A DNA stretch of 64,000 bases from Pseudomonas peradeniyensis (GTDB taxonomy: Bacteria; Pseudomonadota; Gammaproteobacteria; Pseudomonadales; Pseudomonadaceae): contig NZ_JABWRJ020000002.1 in assembly GCF_014268935.2 (NCBI RefSeq), positions 1,046,001 to 1,110,000 of the forward strand, written 5' to 3'. The notes below the pieces were generated by a model. It ran no database searches, was not told the DNA's origin, and was given only the letters and a program-made list of their open reading frames with translations. Below, one piece after another: positions 61,047-64,000 of this stretch (the stretch's first letter is position 1; every line of letters begins with the position of its first letter). The position numbers and the translations under genes were made by a program.

Positions 61047-61571
61047 TCAACGGGTTCCTTGACGACGTGAGGCGGTATTCGATGGACGCAGGTGATTGTA
61101 CAGGCCCAGCAGCAGGCCGAGCAGTATCAGCGCGCCGGGCGCCAGCGCGGCGAGGTGCAGGCCGAGACCGTCGGCCAGCAGTTGGCGGCAGATGCCCAGG
61201 GCCAGGCCGGCCGCCAGCAAACCAAGCAGTCCGAGCCCCAGGAGGCGATATCGGCCAGGCTGTGCTGGCAGTTGCTCGCTGGCCAGGCAGGGCAGGGCCA
61301 GCAGCAGTGGGTAGAGGCCAAGCTGTTTGGCCAGGGGCATTGTCCAGGTTTGCAGGCCGAGGTGCAGGCAAGTCGCCAAGGCGGCGGCAAGTACTGTGCT
61401 CGCCCATAGACGGGGGCTGTGTTCCAGGTGACGACGCAGAGGGGCCATCAAGGCCTGGTGCAGCCCCACCAACAGGGCTGTGCAAAGGCTGATCGCGAGC
61501 GCCTGGATGATGGTGGCGCTTGCGCCGAGCAATGGCACCAGACTGATTGGCAGGAGCCAGAAACGGTTCAT
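61047..61571 (-). CDS. rnfE: Rnf electron transport complex subunit RnfE
   Basis: A 174-residue membrane protein with six hydrophobic helices, shorter than the usual RnfE (about 230). It keeps the early PLLGASATIIQAL and the Leu-rich helices of the Rnf-Nqr family. It overlaps rnfG by 4 bp. In the complex it is one of the two membrane subunits (with RnfA) that carry an Fe2S2 cluster, but Cys residues are few here and the sequence is divergent. Confidence 0.8.
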   Translation of the reverse strand: MNRFWLLPISLVPLLGASATIIQALAISLCTALLVGLHQALMAPLRRHLEHSPRLWASTVLAAALATCLHLGLQTWTMPLAKQLGLYPLLLALPCLASEQLPAQPGRYRLLGLGLLGLLAAGLALGICRQLLADGLGLHLAALAPGALILLGLLLGLYNHLRPSNTASRRQGTR

Positions 61572-62179
61572 GGAGGTGTCTCACCGAGCAATGCGGGGCG
61601 ATGCTGGTCAAAATAGCGCAGTGCATCCTGGATCGCCTCGATGACTGCCCGCGAGGTTACCGTTGCCCCGGCCAGCTGGTCGAACGCGCCCTGGTCGCGC
61701 TTGATCGCCCAGGCTTGTTCGGGCGTATCGCGCAGTGTCCGGCCGATGAACTGGTCCAGCCAATGGCGCGCCGGGTCTACCAGTTGATCGCCAAGGCCTG
61801 GGCTTTCCTGCTGTTCGAGCACGCGCACGCCCACCAGGCGGCCCTGGCGGTCGATGGCGATCACCAGTTCGATGGCGCCGCCATAGCCCTGGACGCTGCT
61901 GTGCAGCAGAACAGCACTGGTGATGCCCGCCAGGCTGGCGCGGTAGCCGGCCAACAGATGGCTATGGCTCAGCTTGGCGTCTTTCAGGGCCAAGGGGGTT
62001 TGCAATGGCCGGTTGTCGTAGCTGCCCGGCGGCAGCACTTTGAGCCACTGCTGTTCTTGCCATTGGCGCGAGGCCTCGGCAATCGGCCCGGCGGTGAAGC
62101 GCTGCCAAGCCAGTGTCGCGACAATCGCCAGCCCTGCAACCAGTAGCAGCACTGTGGCACTGCGCCAGCGGGCGGTCAT
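61568..62179 (-). CDS. rnfG: Rnf electron transport complex subunit RnfG
   Basis: A 203-residue subunit with an N-terminal membrane helix (about 8-25) and a periplasmic FMN-binding domain. The covalent FMN site is Thr in LAGATVTSRAV (SGATxTS pattern). HSSVQGYGGAIELVIAID is the family core. It overlaps rnfD and rnfE by 4 bp on each side. Confidence 0.9.
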   Translation of the reverse strand: MTARWRSATVLLLVAGLAIVATLAWQRFTAGPIAEASRQWQEQQWLKVLPPGSYDNRPLQTPLALKDAKLSHSHLLAGYRASLAGITSAVLLHSSVQGYGGAIELVIAIDRQGRLVGVRVLEQQESPGLGDQLVDPARHWLDQFIGRTLRDTPEQAWAIKRDQGAFDQLAGATVTSRAVIEAIQDALRYFDQHRPALLGETPP

Positions 62180-63147
62180 GGGCAGGCCTGCTGGCGGCGT
62201 TCCGCCCAGCGATCAAGGGTGGGGACGGCGAGGTTCATCAGCAGGACGGCGAACGCCGTGCCATCGGCGAAGCTGCCCCAGGTGCGGATCAGGTAAATCA
62301 GCAGGCCGGTGCCGATACCGAACAGCAGGCGGGCCAGCGGCTGCTTGCAGCCAGATACCGGTTCGGTGGCGATGAAGAAGGCGGCCAGCATGGTCGAGCC
62401 GGACAACAGGTGCAGCAGTGGCGAGCCGTTGGAATCGGAGCCTGAGCCATTCCAGCCCAGCAGGCTGGACAGGAACAAGGCGCCGAGCAGGCCGACGGGG
62501 GCCTGCCAGCCGAAGACCTTGCGCTGCAGCAGGAACACCCCGCCGAGCAGGAACGCGAGGTTGACCCACTCGGTGCCACGCCCACCCAGGTGGCCGAACG
62601 CCGGGTGGCTGGCGAACAGTTCGTCGATGGTCAGGCTGCGGTTGTGGCGCAGGACATCGAGTACCGTGGGACTGGCCCAGGCGTCGATCCGTTCGCTGGC
62701 GCCGAAAGCAAGGTTCAGGCTTTCGACGAGCCCGGGGGCCTGGCCGGGCCAGTGGTTCATCTGCAAAGGGAAGCTCAGCAGGACGAACGCATAGCCGACC
62801 ATGGCGGGGTTGAACAGGTTGCGCCCGACCCCGCCGAAAGCCTGTTTGCCCAAGCCGATGGCGACGCAGGCCGCCATCACGGGTAGCCACCAGGGCGCCT
62901 GGCTGGGCAGGGCTGCGGCCAGCAGCGCGGCGGTGACCAGTGCACTGCCGTCGCCAAGGGCGCAGGCGACCGGCATTCTCCGCCAGCGCAATAGCACAGC
63001 CTCGGTGGCCAGCGCCGCGCAACCGCTCAACAGCAGGTTGATCAGCACGCCCCAGCCATGCAGCCAGAACAGCACCAGCAGGCCAGGGGCGCAGGCCAGC
63101 AGAACCAGCTGCATGGTGCTGCGCAGGCGCGGATCAGTGGTCGGCAT
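62176..63147 (-). CDS. rnfD: Rnf electron transport complex subunit RnfD
   Basis: A 323-residue membrane protein with about nine helices. FMN is bound covalently at Thr in LLSGSTMLAAFFIATEPV, and NLFNPAMVGYAFVLLSFP and GLGKQAFGGVGRN are family blocks. Normally it follows rnfC. Here the gene before it is a 30-codon ORF, then rnfA. Confidence 0.92.
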   Translation of the reverse strand: MPTTDPRLRSTMQLVLLACAPGLLVLFWLHGWGVLINLLLSGCAALATEAVLLRWRRMPVACALGDGSALVTAALLAAALPSQAPWWLPVMAACVAIGLGKQAFGGVGRNLFNPAMVGYAFVLLSFPLQMNHWPGQAPGLVESLNLAFGASERIDAWASPTVLDVLRHNRSLTIDELFASHPAFGHLGGRGTEWVNLAFLLGGVFLLQRKVFGWQAPVGLLGALFLSSLLGWNGSGSDSNGSPLLHLLSGSTMLAAFFIATEPVSGCKQPLARLLFGIGTGLLIYLIRTWGSFADGTAFAVLLMNLAVPTLDRWAERRQQACP

Positions 63148-63226
63148 GGGTTTGCAGGTCCTCGAGGTGTTGTACAGCGATGGCTTCCGTTGCCGGGGGC
63201 AGGGCGATGCGTGGACCCAGGTTCAT
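63134..63226 (-). CDS. 30-codon ORF in the place of rnfB and rnfC
   Basis: A 30-residue ORF, MNLGPRIALPPATEAIAVQH onward to THADH. Its ATG overlaps the rnfA stop (ATGA), and its end overlaps the rnfD start by 14 bp, so it is wired like a coupled operon gene. No Cys, so it cannot be an RnfB or RnfC cluster domain. It may be a joined remnant of deleted rnfB/rnfC, or a new small subunit. I do not recognise it. Confidence 0.45.
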   Translation of the reverse strand: MNLGPRIALPPATEAIAVQHLEDLQTHADH

Positions 63227-63771
63227 TGGGTGAAGAGTCCGTTGAGTCCCGAAAACGCCATGGCCATCACCCCAGCGCCGATCAACTGGACGGGCAGGCC
63301 GCGCAGGGCTGCGGGCATCTCGGCATGGCGGCAGCGGGCGTCAAGATCGGCATACAGTACCAAGGCCAGCCAGAATCCCAGCGCGCCGACAATGGCCCAC
63401 GCCAGAATCCCCCACCCGTCCACACTGTCGCTGCCAAGCAATAACAGCAAGCCTAGCAACACGGCGTTTGCGCTCAGCTGGGGTTGCAGGTCGTGCAGGG
63501 GCCAGTCTGGCCGAAAACGTCGGAGCAGGTTTGGCAGTGTCCAGGCCAATGCCGCCAGCAAGGGCAGGAAGATGAACAATTGCAGGTCCTGCAACCCCAA
63601 GGGCAGGAGAAATTGCCGGTGCAGCCAGACGCCTACAGGTAGTGCAACGAGGATCAACAGGGCCGAACACAGGCCCAATGCATGCAGGCGCGCACGCTCG
63701 ACCGGCTCGGCCTGCAGGACCAGGTGATTGACCAGCGCGGCGCTGACCAGGATCAGGACGTAGTCACTCAT
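63223..63771 (-). CDS. rnfA: Rnf electron transport complex subunit RnfA
   Basis: A 182-residue membrane protein with about six helices, a little shorter than normal RnfA (about 193). It begins MSDYVLILVSAALVNHLVLQ and belongs to the RnfA/RnfE/NqrD/NqrE family. It starts the rnf cluster. In typical operons rnfB and rnfC follow. They are absent here. Confidence 0.85.
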   Translation of the reverse strand: MSDYVLILVSAALVNHLVLQAEPVERARLHALGLCSALLILVALPVGVWLHRQFLLPLGLQDLQLFIFLPLLAALAWTLPNLLRRFRPDWPLHDLQPQLSANAVLLGLLLLLGSDSVDGWGILAWAIVGALGFWLALVLYADLDARCRHAEMPAALRGLPVQLIGAGVMAMAFSGLNGLFTQ

Positions 63772-63829
63772 GGCGATGCCGAAAATCGGAGGGTGCCATC
63801 ATTATCGGACAGCGGGTGGCAGATGCAAC

Positions 63830-63853
63830 TGCCCCGGCCAATTGGCCGGGGCA
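63830..63853 (-). terminator. hairpin after metG
   Basis: A perfect 24-bp palindrome with stem CCCCGGCC-AATT-GGCCGGGG, 8 bp past the metG stop. No T-run follows on the minus strand, so it is a weak or factor-dependent terminator, and rnfA may also receive read-through from metG. Confidence 0.5.
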
Positions 63854-63860
63854 GGAGGGC

Positions 63861-64000
63861 TTACTTGATACGCTGGCCTGGCTTGGCGCCGCTGTCGGGG
63901 CTGAGCAGGTAGATCTCTTCACCGCCAGGGCCGGCGGCCATGACCATGCCTTCGGAAACACCGAAACGCATCTTCCGCGGCTTGAGGTTGGCCACCATCA
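63861..64000 (-). CDS. metG: methionyl-tRNA synthetase, C-terminal end (cut by window edge)
   Basis: The last 45 codons of metG, reading [20 protein letters not shown] then [20 protein letters not shown] and GQRIK before a TAA. This is the end of the C-terminal tRNA-binding (OB-fold) domain that dimerises MetRS in gammaproteobacteria. metG lies upstream of the rnf operon in other Pseudomonas too. Confidence 0.9.
   Translation of the reverse strand, partial: MVANLKPRKMRFGVSEGMVMAAGPGGEEIYLLSPDSGAKPGQRIK

Overview
The window is a GC-rich chromosomal segment from a fluorescent Pseudomonas, most likely of the P. putida group. The evidence is gene order: lon2-gcd-oprB-TonB receptor, aauRS-aatPMQJ, glpD-glpR-glpK-glpF, argF-grxD-bfr-bfd-prx-rnt-pyrC-motY-argG, and nth-rnf-metG all follow arrangements I know from that genus. 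Several types of short palindromic intergenic (REP-like) repeats also fit. I see no tRNA, rRNA, CRISPR array, insertion sequence, prophage or integrase. It reads as core genome with one accessory-type gene.

Layout. 1-1.1 kb: heavy-metal two-component system (kinase cut by the window edge). 1.4-3.8 kb: a small secreted peptide, the tRNA wobble genes cmoB/cmoA and a chagasin-type lipoprotein. 4-12.6 kb: a second Lon protease, membrane glucose dehydrogenase Gcd, porin OprB and a zinc-type TonB receptor with a His/Asp repeat. 12.9-15.2 kb: a VF530 protein, a Pr6Pr membrane protein and a YqjH/YqjI-like ferric reductase/PadR pair behind a Fur-like site and a large palindrome. 15.3-22.4 kb: a divergent class A penicillin-binding protein, an amino acid permease, an FMN glutamate-synthase-like protein and zinc-free ribosomal protein L31 (rpmE2). 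22.4-29.7 kb: Lhr helicase, Nudix hydrolase, MetR, a secreted alpha/beta hydrolase and GlpM. 29.8-36.3 kb: the acidic amino acid system aauR-aauS-aatP-aatM-aatQ-aatJ. 36.6-40.7 kb: a frameshifted toxin-domain/LRR/NEL ubiquitin-ligase effector. 40.7-45.7 kb: the glycerol genes. 46-49.6 kb: YbaK, PhzF-like protein, ABC ATPase and argF. 50-58.6 kb: molybdopterin oxidoreductase, grxD, bfr, bfd, peroxiredoxin, rnt, pyrC, motY, argG. 58.6-64 kb: an orphan 2-TM protein, a LuxR-type response regulator, a small PA3496-family protein, nth, an rnf cluster without rnfB and rnfC between rnfA and rnfD, and the end of metG.

Regulation can partly be read from the DNA. Zur-like boxes precede both the zinc receptor gene and rpmE2. 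A sigma-54 promoter and an AauR-type palindrome precede aatJ, matching the sigma-54 activator AauR encoded downstream. Direct-repeat ArgR boxes with 21-nt spacing precede argF and argG. GlpR-type palindromes lie upstream of glpD and glpF. The glpF leader also carries a terminator-like hairpin and a Crc/Hfq CA motif.

The points most worth following up are the frameshifted NEL effector between aatJ and glpD, the rnf cluster in which a 30-codon ORF sits where rnfB and rnfC are expected, a bacterioferritin subunit that keeps the haem ligand but has lost ferroxidase ligands, and the apparent attenuator in the glpF leader.
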